Assembly (NCBI RefSeq): GCF_003696365.1
Contig: NZ_RFFM01000006.1
Span: 124,001 to 188,000 of the forward strand
From: Stutzerimonas zhaodongensis
GTDB lineage: Bacteria > Pseudomonadota > Gammaproteobacteria > Pseudomonadales > Pseudomonadaceae
Direction: 5' to 3'
DNA length: 64,000 nt
Below are positions 17,740 through 26,312 of this stretch, piece after piece (the stretch's first letter is position 1; each line of letters begins with the position of its first letter). Below the pieces are notes generated by a model. It ran no database searches and was not told where the DNA came from. It saw nothing but the letters and a program-made list of their open reading frames with translations. The position numbers and the translations under genes are program-made.

Positions 17740-18690
17740 CTAGAACGCGAAGGGTAATGCGCTGCGGCAATGCTGGCGGCCCCCGAGTAGCCGACGGAAC
17801 TCTTCAGGGTCCTTGACCAGCACCGGTTGCCCGGCGAATTTTTGTGCCGCTATCAACCGCGACAGCCAGAAACGAACGCATGCGACCCGCAGCATGGGAC
17901 GCCACAGTTCGGCCTCGGCCGGTGTGAAGTGGCGCAGGCTCGAGTAGCCAGCCAGCAAGGCCTCGCTGCGATCTTCATCAAGCTCGCCGTTAGGGTGCGA
18001 GCACCAGTCGTTCACTGTGATGGCGATGTCATAGAGCATGGGGCCGGAGCACGCATTGTAGAAGTCGATCACGCCTGTCAGGTGGCTACCCTCGAACAGC
18101 ACGTTGTCGCGGAAGAGGTCGGCGTGCAGGTTGGCGCGCGGCAGGGCGAGGATCTTGGGTTTCAACTCTGCGATTTCCGCCAGGCCGTCGCGCAGCAGCG
18201 GCAGCTGGTCTTCGGGCAGTGTCATGGCCAGGCTTGGGCCTTCTTCCTGCATCCAGTCCAGGCCTCGATCGCTGCGACGCTCGATGACTTGCTCGCGGGT
18301 TGCCAAATGCAACCGTGCGAGCAATCGGCCGACTTCAGCGCAATGATGTGCGTTGGGCGATGCGACATGCTTGCCCGGCAGGCGTGGTTGCAGCATTGCC
18401 GGTTTTTCCGCGAGCGTGCGCAGGGCTTCGCCGCGATCGGTGCGCAGTGCGTAGGGCACCGGCAGACCGTGGCGGTGAAGCAGCTCGAGCAATTCGATGA
18501 AGAACGGCAGATCCTCACTCGGGCCGCGTTCGATCAACGTCAGGACGTACTCGCCCTGCTCCAGACTGACGAAGAAATTGCTGTTCTCGCTGCCCGCCGC
18601 GATGCCCTCGAAACTGCGCAGGCGGCCCAATCCATAAGGCGCCAGAAAATCTTCGAGTTCGTCGCGTTGCAGGGGGGTGAAAACCGACAT
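17740..18690 (-). CDS. thrB: Homoserine kinase ThrB (APH-fold type)
   Basis: A 316-residue kinase of threonine biosynthesis, phosphorylating homoserine. It belongs to the aminoglycoside-phosphotransferase fold rather than the GHMP fold of E. coli ThrB. The catalytic loop is NLHADLFRDNVLF and the metal-binding loop is GVIDFYNA. The start has a GGAAGG ribosome site. It follows the DUF2782 gene by 30 bp in the same direction, the arrangement I remember next to polA in P. aeruginosa. Confidence 0.93.
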   Translation of the reverse strand: MSVFTPLQRDELEDFLAPYGLGRLRSFEGIAAGSENSNFFVSLEQGEYVLTLIERGPSEDLPFFIELLELLHRHGLPVPYALRTDRGEALRTLAEKPAMLQPRLPGKHVASPNAHHCAEVGRLLARLHLATREQVIERRSDRGLDWMQEEGPSLAMTLPEDQLPLLRDGLAEIAELKPKILALPRANLHADLFRDNVLFEGSHLTGVIDFYNACSGPMLYDIAITVNDWCSHPNGELDEDRSEALLAGYSSLRHFTPAEAELWRPMLRVACVRFWLSRLIAAQKFAGQPVLVKDPEEFRRLLGGRQHCRSALPFAF

Positions 18691-18720
18691 GAGCTGCCTT
18701 CCGTTACGTGTCCTGTCAGG

Positions 18721-19002
18721 TTACCAGCTGAATATTTCCCAGGCTGGGATCAACATATCCGGCTTGTCGGCGCGGATGAAATTACTGTCGCCGTCGGCAC
18801 GTACCAGAAAATAGGGCTTGCCGGTCTTGGGGATGACCTTTACGGCATACAGAAAGCCATTGACCCGATACTCCTCGACGGTGCGCTCACCCTCCTGGCG
18901 GATGGTGACGTCGGGATCGCCCTCGACCGATTCCTGAGCAAAACCGCTCAGCGGTGCCAGTGCCAGTAGGCCGGCCAGCATCAGAGGTTTGATTGCGCGC
19001 AT
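18721..19002 (-). CDS. DUF2782 periplasmic protein
   Basis: A 93-residue protein with a signal peptide ending at SGFAQ. The mature part, with [27 protein letters not shown] and a tryptophan-containing tail, matches the DUF2782 family found next to polA and thrB in pseudomonads. Function unknown. It is divergent from polA, 76 bp apart, and probably forms a small operon with thrB. Confidence 0.85.
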   Translation of the reverse strand: MRAIKPLMLAGLLALAPLSGFAQESVEGDPDVTIRQEGERTVEEYRVNGFLYAVKVIPKTGKPYFLVRADGDSNFIRADKPDMLIPAWEIFSW

Positions 19003-19078
19003 GATAACCTTGTCCCTTTGTCGTCAAGTGGTCCGATGCATTCTAGCCGCGGGCCCGCCGAAAAGGTTGATCCTGCTC

Positions 19079-21823
19079 ATGAGCCAAGCGCCCCTCGTTC
19101 TGGTGGACGGTTCGTCCTACCTCTACCGCGCCTTCCACGCCCTGCCTCCGTTGACTACCTCTACCGGAAAACCAACCGGCGCGGTCAAGGGCGTGCTGAA
19201 CATGCTGCTGTCGCTACGCCGACAGTACCCGGACAGCCCCTTCGCTGTGGTCTTCGATGCCAAGGGTCCGACCTTCCGCGACACGCTGTTTGCGGAGTAC
19301 AAATCCCATCGCCCGCCGATGCCCGATGACCTCCGCGGTCAGGTCGAGCCGCTGCACGCCAGCGTCCGCGCGCTGGGTATGCCGCTGCTCTGCGTGGAGG
19401 GTGTCGAGGCCGACGACGTGATTGGAACATTGGCGCGCCAATGTGCAGCACTCAAGCGCGACGTAATCATCTCCACTGGCGACAAGGACATGGCGCAGCT
19501 GGTCTGCCCGCACGTCACCCTGGTCAACACCATGACCGGCAGCGTCTATGACATCGAGGGCGTAAAGACAAAGTTCGGCGTCGGCCCGGAGCTGATCATC
19601 GACTTCCTCGCCCTGATGGGTGACAAGGTCGACAACATTCCCGGCGTGCCGGGCGTCGGCGAGAAGACCGCCTGTGGCCTGCTCAACGGCATTCCCGGCG
19701 GCATCAAGGGGCTCTACGAGAACCTGGACAAGGTCTGCGACCTGCCGATTCGCGGTGCCAAGTCACTGGCCGTCAAGCTCCAAGAGCACCGCGACGCCGC
19801 GTTCATGTCCTACGAGCTGGCAACCATCAAGATCGACGTGCCGCTGGACGTGGAGGTGGGCGACCTGATGCCCGGCGAGCCGCACCGCGAAGCTTTGATC
19901 GCGCTCTATCGCGAGCTTGAATTCAAGAATTGGCTCGATGAGCTATTGCGCGAGGCAAAAGCCGCCGGGGAAGACTGCGAAGTTCAGCCTGAAGGCTGCT
20001 CGATACAGGCCGAGGCCGAGTACACGACGATCTTCGAGCAAGCCGAGTTCGATGCCTGGCTCGAGCGCTTGAGAAGCGCCGAGTGCTTCGCTTTCGATAC
20101 CGAGACCACCAGCCTTGACGCGCAGAAGGCGCAGTTGGTTGGCGTGTCTTTCGCCATCGAAGCTGGCAAGGCGGCCTATGTGCCGCTGGCCCACAGCTAC
20201 ATGGGCGTGCCGCAGCAGCTCGATCGCGACGCCGTGCTCGCCGCGCTCAAGCCGCTGCTGGAGGACGCCGGCAAGCGCAAGATCTGCCAGCACGGCAAGT
20301 ACGACATGAACGTGCTGATGCACTACGGCATCGAGATGCGCGGCATGACCTTCGATACCATGCTCGAATCCTACGTGCTTGACGCTACGGCTACCCGCCA
20401 TGACATGGACAGCCTGGCGCTCAAGTACCTGGGTCGCGGCACCATCCGCTTCGAGGACATCGCCGGCAAGGGCGCCAAGCAACTGACCTTCGACCAGATC
20501 GCCGTCGAGCAGGCCGGACCCTACGCCGCCGAGGACGCTGACGTGACCCTGCGTCTGCACCAGACCTTGATGAGCAAGCTCGAAGCTACGCCGTCGCTGC
20601 TCAAGGTGCTCAACGAGATCGAGATGCCGCTGGTGCCGGTGTTGGCGCGCATCGAGCGCAATGGTGCGCTGGTCGACGCCAATCTGCTGGGCCTGCAGAG
20701 CGTCGAGATTGGCAACAAGCTCGTCGAGCTGGAGCGCGAGGCCTATGACATCGCCGGCGAAGAGTTCAACCTCGGCTCGCCCAAGCAGCTCTGCGCGATC
20801 CTCTATGACAAGCTCGGCTGTCCGGTGCTGTCGAAGACCGCTGGCGGCCAGCCGTCCACCGCCGAAAGCGTGCTCGCGGAGCTGGCCGAAAAGGATTACC
20901 CGCTGCCCAAGGTGATCATGCAGCACCGCAGCTTGAGCAAGCTCAAAGGCACCTACACCGACAAGCTGCCGCTGCAGATCAACCCGCGCACCGGACGTAT
21001 CCACACCAGCTACCACCAGGCCGTGACTGCGACCGGGCGTCTGTCATCGTCGGATCCGAACCTGCAGAACATCCCGATCCGTACCGCCGAAGGCCGGCGG
21101 ATACGCCAGGCATTCGTCGCCGCGCCGGGCTACAAGCTATTGGCCGCCGACTATTCGCAGATCGAGCTGCGCATCATGGCGCACCTGGCGCAGGACGCCG
21201 GTCTGCTGCATGCCTTCCAGAACGATCTGGACGTGCACCGCGCCACCGCTGCCGAAGTCTTCGGGGTCGAACTGGATCAGGTGAGCAACGATCAGCGGCG
21301 CAGCGCCAAGGCGATCAACTTCGGTTTGATCTACGGCATGAGCGCCTTCGGTCTGGCCAAGCAGATCGACGTCGGCCGCGGCGAAGCGCAGGCTTATATC
21401 GATCGCTACTTCGCCCGCTATCCCGGCGTGCTCGCCTATATGGAGCGCACTCGCACCCAAGCGGCCGAGCAGGGCTACGTCGAAACGCTGTTCGGGCGTC
21501 GGCTGTACCTGCCGGAAATCAATTCGAAGAACGGCGCGCTGCGCAAGGGTGCCGAGCGCACCGCGATCAACGCGCCGATGCAGGGCACTGCGGCAGACAT
21601 CATCAAGCGCGCCATGATCGGCGTGGACAACTGGCTGCAAGAAAGCGGGCTGGATGCGCGGGTCATTTTGCAGGTGCACGACGAACTGGTGGTTGAGGTC
21701 CGTGAAGATCTGGTCGAGCAGGTTCGCGAGCGGATCATTCCGTTGATGAGCGAAGCTGCGCAGCTGGACGTGCCCCTGCTGGTCGAGGCTGGAGTCGGCA
21801 ACAATTGGGACGAGGCGCATTGA
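19079..21823 (+). CDS. polA: DNA polymerase I
   Basis: A 914-residue three-domain repair polymerase. The start at 19079 ([22 protein letters not shown]) matches the family; upstream in-frame codons are spurious. Residues 1-300 are the 5'-3' exonuclease ([27 protein letters not shown]). The 3'-5' proofreading domain starts at [11 protein letters not shown] with its catalytic Asp-Glu pair intact. The polymerase domain has motif [14 protein letters not shown], the O-helix [14 protein letters not shown] and motif [10 protein letters not shown]. The gene is followed by an sRNA, as in the E. coli polA-spf and Pseudomonas polA-ersA arrangements. Confidence 0.97.
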   Translation: MSQAPLVLVDGSSYLYRAFHALPPLTTSTGKPTGAVKGVLNMLLSLRRQYPDSPFAVVFDAKGPTFRDTLFAEYKSHRPPMPDDLRGQVEPLHASVRALGMPLLCVEGVEADDVIGTLARQCAALKRDVIISTGDKDMAQLVCPHVTLVNTMTGSVYDIEGVKTKFGVGPELIIDFLALMGDKVDNIPGVPGVGEKTACGLLNGIPGGIKGLYENLDKVCDLPIRGAKSLAVKLQEHRDAAFMSYELATIKIDVPLDVEVGDLMPGEPHREALIALYRELEFKNWLDELLREAKAAGEDCEVQPEGCSIQAEAEYTTIFEQAEFDAWLERLRSAECFAFDTETTSLDAQKAQLVGVSFAIEAGKAAYVPLAHSYMGVPQQLDRDAVLAALKPLLEDAGKRKICQHGKYDMNVLMHYGIEMRGMTFDTMLESYVLDATATRHDMDSLALKYLGRGTIRFEDIAGKGAKQLTFDQIAVEQAGPYAAEDADVTLRLHQTLMSKLEATPSLLKVLNEIEMPLVPVLARIERNGALVDANLLGLQSVEIGNKLVELEREAYDIAGEEFNLGSPKQLCAILYDKLGCPVLSKTAGGQPSTAESVLAELAEKDYPLPKVIMQHRSLSKLKGTYTDKLPLQINPRTGRIHTSYHQAVTATGRLSSSDPNLQNIPIRTAEGRRIRQAFVAAPGYKLLAADYSQIELRIMAHLAQDAGLLHAFQNDLDVHRATAAEVFGVELDQVSNDQRRSAKAINFGLIYGMSAFGLAKQIDVGRGEAQAYIDRYFARYPGVLAYMERTRTQAAEQGYVETLFGRRLYLPEINSKNGALRKGAERTAINAPMQGTAADIIKRAMIGVDNWLQESGLDARVILQVHDELVVEVREDLVEQVRERIIPLMSEAAQLDVPLLVEAGVGNNWDEAH

Positions 21824-21916
21824 CCCGCGAAGCGTTTGGAAGCGCTGCAGCGTGGCTGCTGCTGGGTTTCCATGACGGTCAGGAAAGCGTGATGAAAATA
21901 TTTTTCGTTTCGCATT

Positions 21917-21944
21917 GAACCGACGGATACAAACCCCGGTCATA
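21917..21944 (+). promoter_or_regulatory. Sigma-22 (AlgU/RpoE)-like promoter of the polA-distal sRNA
   Basis: GAACCG at 21917-21922 and TCATA at 21940-21944 are separated by 17 bp, close to the GAACTT-N16/17-TCtrA pattern of AlgU-dependent promoters. Transcription would begin at about 21950, exactly at the 5' hairpin of the sRNA. Established knowledge: ErsA of P. aeruginosa is AlgU-dependent. Confidence 0.55.
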
Positions 21945-21949
21945 GGCTG

Positions 21950-22078
21950 CGAAGGGTGTAAAAACCCTTCGATGCTCCTTGTTGTGTTAAGTGTTGGCAG
22001 ATCTCTGGATACGCCATTGGCGTACCGGACTTAAACCTCGAACTTCCCCCTCCCCCAACGAAGTTCGAGGTTTTTTTT
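21950..22078 (+). ncRNA. ersA: ErsA / Spot 42-like small RNA
   Basis: About 129 nt, located 126 bp after polA. The 5' end forms a perfect 7-bp hairpin (CGAAGGG 21950-21956 with CCCTTCG 21965-21971). A less structured middle follows, and a long terminator hairpin closes it, with a 13-nt C-rich loop (22047-22059). The size, position after polA, 5' stem and terminator match ErsA of P. aeruginosa (about 132 nt), a regulator of envelope and virulence mRNAs. No open frame is present. In P. aeruginosa engB lies on the other side; here a DUF4105 gene does. The exact 5' end is inferred from the promoter. Confidence 0.82.
22033..22078 (+). terminator. Terminator of the ErsA-like RNA
   Basis: A 14-bp perfect stem, 22033-22046 with 22060-22073, around a C-rich loop, continuing into an unbroken T run to 22078. 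One of the strongest terminators in the window. Confidence 0.95.
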
Positions 22079-22257
22079 CGTCTCGAAAAAAGCGTTGGTA
22101 CGGCGCGCGCTGTTGCGCACCGTTCAGCTTCGTATGCTCCCCGACCCCGTTCCGATCCGCCTCGTACGTGCGAGCGCGGGCCGGATTGTTCATACGGCGT
22201 GGATCGCCAATAAGCTGGCTACTACGAGAGCATCGTCAACCGGGAGCGGCCTGTGGG

Positions 22258-24225
22258 TCAGGGCAGCTGCAGCCCGCCACCAGCCTTGTGCAAGGCTCGA
22301 AGATGTTGACCGATCTGAGCCAGGTTGGCCTCTACCGCCTCCAGTTCCTGTTGCCGTTCCTCGCTCAGCAACTGACGCACCTCTTCGTTCAGCGCTTCGG
22401 TTAGCTGGCTAAGTCGCGCCTGACGCTGGCTGCTTTCCGACTCCAGCCGTTGCCATTCGCTGGCCTGTGGCAGTCCGTAGCCGCCGCTGTCGAGCAACTC
22501 TGCGGGGCGGCTCAGGTAACCGCTGTTGGCCAGAATGCCCTGCAAGGTCTCGTCGGCCTTGGCCAAGCTTTGGTCGCCCCGCTGGCGGCCGCTCAAGTAA
22601 CGATTCTTGAGCTCCTCCTGTGCCAGCAGCAAGTGGCGGCGAAGCGCGGCCTGTTCCACCAACAAAAGGGCGGCGCTGGCGCGCAGATCAGCCTTTTCGA
22701 TCCACGGGCGCCGCTCATCGGCACCTAGTGCCAGCCATTGCTCGACATCGGCGTGTGGCAGGCCGAGCCGCTCACGCAGCACGGTGAACATGGCTTCATA
22801 GCGATCACGATAGGAGTCGAAGCGATAGCCCAGACGCAGCGCCTCGCGCGGATCGTCCAACACGCTGTTGTCAGCCACGCCCCGGTTGATCAGCATTTCC
22901 AGCAGACCACTGGGCAGGATGCTGTCCAGTGCCGTCAGCTCGAGACGTGCGGTGCCGCTGCGCAGTAATTTGAGTGTCTCGACCGCGCAGTTATTGGAGA
23001 GGAAGAAATAATCGCCGTCGTAGCTCCAGTGCATCTCGGCACTGCGCTCGACCAGCGCGTCGATCTCATTGCGCTGCAGCTTGAGGGGAATCGATGCAAG
23101 GCTCCGCAGTTCGACCTTGGTGTATTCGTCGATCACCTGGCCAAGCGGCAGGACGAACAGGCGCGAGGGGTAAACGCCGGTCAGGCCGTCCCAGCTGGAC
23201 AGCTGCACGTCGCCGACAAATGCCCGGAAGGACAGCACCAGATGATGGTCCAGGTCCAGCCGACAATCCGGCCCGCGTGGTCGGCCCGGTGCGCAGATCA
23301 CCAGACGCAGCATACTGTGGCCCCAGCGGCTGACCCACGCATCGTTGGCTTCTGCAAAAAGGTAATCGACTTCGTAGACGCGCCCAGGATCGAGTTCGAC
23401 CAGTGGGGTGCGAGCGAAATCATGACCGGCGTTGAGGATTGGCAAACCGCCTTCACAGCGCTCCACGTGCGCAGGCTGCCAGCCAAAATGCTCTTGGAAG
23501 TAACGGTGCAGCGAAGGCCTCCGGCAGGCGTAGCTGGGATCGAGGAGGAAGTACTCCAGGTTCACCGCGACGAATTCCAGCGGGTTGGTCAACTCATAGG
23601 CATCGGGGCTGCGCGCCTGTTGGGCGTTATCGCGCTCCCGCTCGCCGCGCTGGCCAACCCGCTGAGGCCAGCCGGCAAGGTCGAGCAGGCGTGGGTCATC
23701 GCTGAGGGTGAAGCGGCGTTCGGTCTGGCCGCGGCAACTGTCCGGCAGGCCAACCAGGCCTAAGCTACCGGCGCGCTGGCTGCAGAAGGCGAGCTGTTTG
23801 TGATTCTCCGGCGACCAGAGCCGGGCGCGGTCATACAGATGCGAGACCTCATGGATCAGGGTCGCCAGCATTTCCTGGCGCACGGTGCCATGGGGGCGCT
23901 CGGTGCGCTGATCCGCGGCGCTGCCATCGGTCAACGCCGGTAGCAAGCGTCGGTTGAGCAGCAGCAGATTGCCGCCGGCGCTGCCGTACACATCGTGGGT
24001 CAGCCCCTCATGCCAGCGTACGCGGATGTCACGGTCGAGCCGCTCGACCATCCGTGGCGGCAGAACGGCCATTGCCTCATCCAGCAACTGCTGGCTGGCG
24101 GCCCGCTCCGCCGGTGTCAGGTGGCGGTCATCCAGCGTCAGGCGAAGATCGGCCTGACAGAGCGTGGTGAACGAACTGAGCGCGGCGAACGCAACGGCCA
24201 GCCACCGGCCACGGAATGATTTCAC
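22258..24225 (-). CDS. DUF4105 (Lnb N-terminal-like) periplasmic protein
   Basis: A 655-residue exported protein with a signal peptide ending near TLCQA. Residues about 100-150 carry MLATLIHEVSHLYDRAR, an HExxH-like helix suggesting a zinc site. The DUF4105 core lies in the middle: SRWGHSMLRLVIC, DHHLVLSFRAFVGD, GLTGVYPSRLF and FFLSNNCAVETLKLLRS, with conserved His and Cys residues resembling a cysteine-peptidase-like fold. The last 180 residues are predicted helical and charged, possibly coiled coil. The ATG overlaps the stop of the upstream DUF2388 gene, so it ends an operon with three such paralogues. Function unknown. Confidence 0.82.
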   Translation of the reverse strand: MKSFRGRWLAVAFAALSSFTTLCQADLRLTLDDRHLTPAERAASQQLLDEAMAVLPPRMVERLDRDIRVRWHEGLTHDVYGSAGGNLLLLNRRLLPALTDGSAADQRTERPHGTVRQEMLATLIHEVSHLYDRARLWSPENHKQLAFCSQRAGSLGLVGLPDSCRGQTERRFTLSDDPRLLDLAGWPQRVGQRGERERDNAQQARSPDAYELTNPLEFVAVNLEYFLLDPSYACRRPSLHRYFQEHFGWQPAHVERCEGGLPILNAGHDFARTPLVELDPGRVYEVDYLFAEANDAWVSRWGHSMLRLVICAPGRPRGPDCRLDLDHHLVLSFRAFVGDVQLSSWDGLTGVYPSRLFVLPLGQVIDEYTKVELRSLASIPLKLQRNEIDALVERSAEMHWSYDGDYFFLSNNCAVETLKLLRSGTARLELTALDSILPSGLLEMLINRGVADNSVLDDPREALRLGYRFDSYRDRYEAMFTVLRERLGLPHADVEQWLALGADERRPWIEKADLRASAALLLVEQAALRRHLLLAQEELKNRYLSGRQRGDQSLAKADETLQGILANSGYLSRPAELLDSGGYGLPQASEWQRLESESSQRQARLSQLTEALNEEVRQLLSEERQQELEAVEANLAQIGQHLRALHKAGGGLQLP

Positions 24226-24542
24226 TGGGCGAGTATGGCTTCTGCGAGCGCGAGATCACTGGCCTGCTGCGCCTCCGGGAAGGCAGTGCGCAGGCTGCCG
24301 AGCGCGGCCTCCAGGCGTGCGCCGCGTAGTTCGCCGCCGCTGGCGACGAAGCCGGCGGCTTCGTCACGGGCTTCACTGACTACCTTCATGTCGCTGATGC
24401 GGCTGGTGACGTCGGAGGTGAAATTGATACTGCGATCCAGCGCGTTGACGACGATATTGCTGGTGGCAACCAACGTCTGCGCCTGAGCGCCGCTGGCTAG
24501 TAGTGTAAGTGCGAAAGGCACGGCGATCAGCTTGGAGTTCAT
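24222..24542 (-). CDS. DUF2388 secreted protein, paralogue 3
   Basis: A 106-residue protein with a signal peptide (MNSKLIAVPFALTLLASG, cut near GAQA). The start at 24542 is chosen for the signal peptide and a GGGAAG ribosome site. The C-terminal half has the shared pattern DEAAGFVASGGELRGARLEAAL, then ASDLALAEAILAQ. It overlaps the DUF4105 gene by 4 bp. The function of the family, which appears largely restricted to pseudomonads, is unknown. Confidence 0.82.
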   Translation of the reverse strand: MNSKLIAVPFALTLLASGAQAQTLVATSNIVVNALDRSINFTSDVTSRISDMKVVSEARDEAAGFVASGGELRGARLEAALGSLRTAFPEAQQASDLALAEAILAQ

Positions 24543-24567
24543 GAGTCTTCCCAGAAAACGGAGTGGG

Positions 24568-24861
24568 TCATTGGACGAGGATTGCCCCGGCCAGTTCAAG
24601 GTCGCTCGCCACCAATTCGGGCTGCCGTTCACGCAACCAGAACAGAGCGGCTTCCAGGCGTGCCCCGCGATGGTCGCCATAGCTGGCGATGAAGCCAGCT
24701 GCGTCTTCGCGCGAGTCGAGGATGAGCTTGTTGTCGAAGGGGGCGCTGGTCACCTTGCTGGCAACATAGCTGGAGACGACGGTTCCGCCTGTCAGGCTGT
24801 CAAACGCCTGAGCGCTGTTGCAAAGGCAGCAGCTGAGGAGTGCAAGGTAAAGCGTACGCAT
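24568..24861 (-). CDS. DUF2388 secreted protein, paralogue 2
   Basis: A 97-residue exported protein with a signal peptide ending NSAQA. The conserved block reads DAAGFIASYGDHRGARLEAAL and the tail is ASDLELAGAILVQ. It lies 25 bp upstream of paralogue 3 and 85 bp downstream of paralogue 1. An AGGAT ribosome site precedes it. Confidence 0.82.
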   Translation of the reverse strand: MRTLYLALLSCCLCNSAQAFDSLTGGTVVSSYVASKVTSAPFDNKLILDSREDAAGFIASYGDHRGARLEAALFWLRERQPELVASDLELAGAILVQ

Positions 24862-24946
24862 GTGAATCCTGGAGCCGAAAATCAGCCGCCAAGGCTAGCG
24901 AAACGCCAGCCTTGGAGCCAGCGCTGCGCTCACGGCGTGTCTTGCG

Positions 24947-25264
24947 TCAGATCGCCAGGATGGCACCGGCCAGTTGCAGATCGCTTGCTTCCAACTCTGG
25001 GGCTTGTGTGCGGATGTATTTCAGGGCAGCTTCCAGCTGAGCGCCGCGCGCTTCACCATTGCTGGCAACGAAGCGGGCCGCATCGTCTTTGGCATCGAGC
25101 ACCAGCTTGTTGTCTCCCAGGTTCGATGTGATGTCGGATGTACCTTCCACGGTGTTAACCAGCGAGGCGCCGATGGCGTCGATGGTGCCTGTGATACTTC
25201 CGGCCGACGCGGTTCCTGCGACAAGGCAGGCAGCGGTGGCAACTGACAACAGATACTTGTTCAT
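24947..25264 (-). CDS. DUF2388 secreted protein, paralogue 1
   Basis: A 105-residue exported protein with signal peptide MNKYLLSVATAACLVAG. The conserved block reads DDAARFVASNGEARGAQLEAAL and the tail is ASDLQLAGAILAI. It has a GGAG ribosome site. First of three tandem family members, each with the same ending, clearly arising by duplication. Confidence 0.84.
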   Translation of the reverse strand: MNKYLLSVATAACLVAGTASAGSITGTIDAIGASLVNTVEGTSDITSNLGDNKLVLDAKDDAARFVASNGEARGAQLEAALKYIRTQAPELEASDLQLAGAILAI

Positions 25265-25371
25265 GGTGTTCTCCAGGCTAGACGCGATTTCCCGCCGATA
25301 GCCGCTATGACCCTCGGATCGGGCACGCCGTTCAGCTTACGGCGCGATGTCCATGCCTGGAAAGCGCCACG

Positions 25372-25572
25372 TCAGCGCCAGAAAGGCTTCTCCAGCTCGT
25401 GCATCCGCTCGCTTGGGCTGATGCCGATGTCGGCCAACTGGTGCTCATCGAGTGCAGCCAGCTGCCGGCGGGTGCGCGCGCGCTGCTGCCATGCACGAAT
25501 CAGTGCGGGCATATGGCGCAGCGATAGGGGGCCGAAGGTCGGGTTCGTTGTCTGAGTCAGTACGCGCTCCAT
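25372..25572 (-). CDS. DUF1127 small protein
   Basis: A 66-residue basic protein with a strong AAGGAG ribosome site. The C-terminal half RRQLAALDEHQLADIGIS followed by KPFWR is the DUF1127 signature. Such proteins are usually about 50-70 residues; some alpha-proteobacterial members affect RNA turnover and phosphate or carbon balance, but no role is known here. It is upstream of and parallel to the DUF2388 array, 107 bp away. Confidence 0.85.
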   Translation of the reverse strand: MERVLTQTTNPTFGPLSLRHMPALIRAWQQRARTRRQLAALDEHQLADIGISPSERMHELEKPFWR

Positions 25573-25734
25573 TTGCCGCTCCTTCCCGCCGTTAACGGGG
25601 ATGGGTTATGGGCAGATAGAGTCGCGTGCCTGACTGTAGCGATACAGTCACAGGGACTTTGAATTGTGCTGGTTCAGTTCGCCCTGATGACCATCTGTAC
25701 CGCTTCGCCTACGCCCAACTGTTTGCGTTCCGGA

Positions 25735-26133
25735 TCAGGGCTTGGCAATCGATGGCGTCAGTATCCATTCGGCGCTGTCATTCCAGACGTCCATCCGCGA
25801 GATCTTGCCGTTGCGGACCTCGAAGCGATCCAGGTAGCGATTACCGGAAAAACTGCGCCCGTCTGGCCATTCGCCGTAAAGGGTGCCGTTTGAATACACC
25901 ACCGTATGGTCGTTGTGTTCGGTCCAGTCGAACTGTCCCAGTTGCTTCTTTACCCAGCGATAGCGATCAGCGTTGAACGCGGTGATTTCCGTCGCGCTGG
26001 GCATGGATCGGCCGCCGGTAAAGGTGATGCGGACGTCCGCTGACATATAAGTAGCCGCCCGGACCGGATCCTGAGCCATGGAGGCTTCGAGAAAATCGCT
26101 AACAATCTGCACGGCTTCGTTTTCGAGTTTCAT
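25735..26133 (-). CDS. SnoaL-like (NTF2-fold) protein
   Basis: A 132-residue protein of the SnoaL/nuclear-transport-factor-2 fold: an N-terminal helix (EAVQIVSDFLEASMAQDP), the strand block VRITFTGGRSM, then DHTVVYSNGTLYGEWPDG and RYLDRFEVRNGKISRMDVW. The start at 26133 is chosen by homology to family lengths. Members are isomerases, hydrolases or binding proteins, and no substrate can be read from sequence. It diverges from the ABC importer operon across the regulated 179-bp spacer, so it may respond to the same regulator. Confidence 0.72.
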   Translation of the reverse strand: MKLENEAVQIVSDFLEASMAQDPVRAATYMSADVRITFTGGRSMPSATEITAFNADRYRWVKKQLGQFDWTEHNDHTVVYSNGTLYGEWPDGRSFSGNRYLDRFEVRNGKISRMDVWNDSAEWILTPSIAKP

Positions 26134-26186
26134 GAGGTTTCTCTTGAAGAATTGAGTGTGAGGGTTGCCTGTATTCAGTGCGATGC

Positions 26187-26201
26187 GCACGAAAAGCGTG
26201 C
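26187..26201. promoter_or_regulatory. NtrC-like upstream activator site
   Basis: GCAC-N7-GTGC, the half-site and spacing pattern of NtrC binding sites. Its centre is about 88 bp upstream of the transcription start predicted from the sigma-54 promoter at 26255-26270, a normal position for an enhancer-binding protein. Only the core matches, so this is tentative. Confidence 0.45.
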
Positions 26202-26254
26202 GTCGACCTGGCGTGGTATCAGCTAAGCCCTTGATTTCAGACACCTGATACTGG

Positions 26255-26270
26255 TGGCACCTACTTTGCT
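26255..26270 (+). promoter_or_regulatory. Sigma-54 (RpoN) promoter of the importer operon
   Basis: TGGCAC (26255-26260), five bases, TTGCT (26266-26270): a full match to the -24/-12 consensus TGGCAC-N5-TTGCW, with GG and GC ten bases apart. It lies 43 bp upstream of the start codon of the binding-protein gene, giving a short leader starting near 26282. Confidence 0.72.
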
Positions 26271-26297
26271 AGCAAACTTCGTACAAATGCTAGCTAT
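26265..26297. promoter_or_regulatory. Paired GCTAGC operators at the importer promoter
   Basis: TTTGCTAGCAAA (26265-26276) is a perfect 12-bp palindrome overlapping the -12 element. A second site, ATGCTAGCTAT (26287-26297), has its centre 21 bp away, i.e. two helical turns, and abuts the ribosome site. Related GCTAGC sites occur upstream of the gntR-type gene and the Ntn-hydrolase gene of this cluster, suggesting they bind the local GntR protein as a repressor. Confidence 0.6.
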
Positions 26298-26312
26298 CAG
26301 GAGTGTCGCCTC

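Noticed and set aside
24222..24680. Longer start for DUF2388 paralogue 3 at 24680
   Set aside because: The extra 46 residues are in the coding region of paralogue 2 in another frame and would bury the signal peptide.
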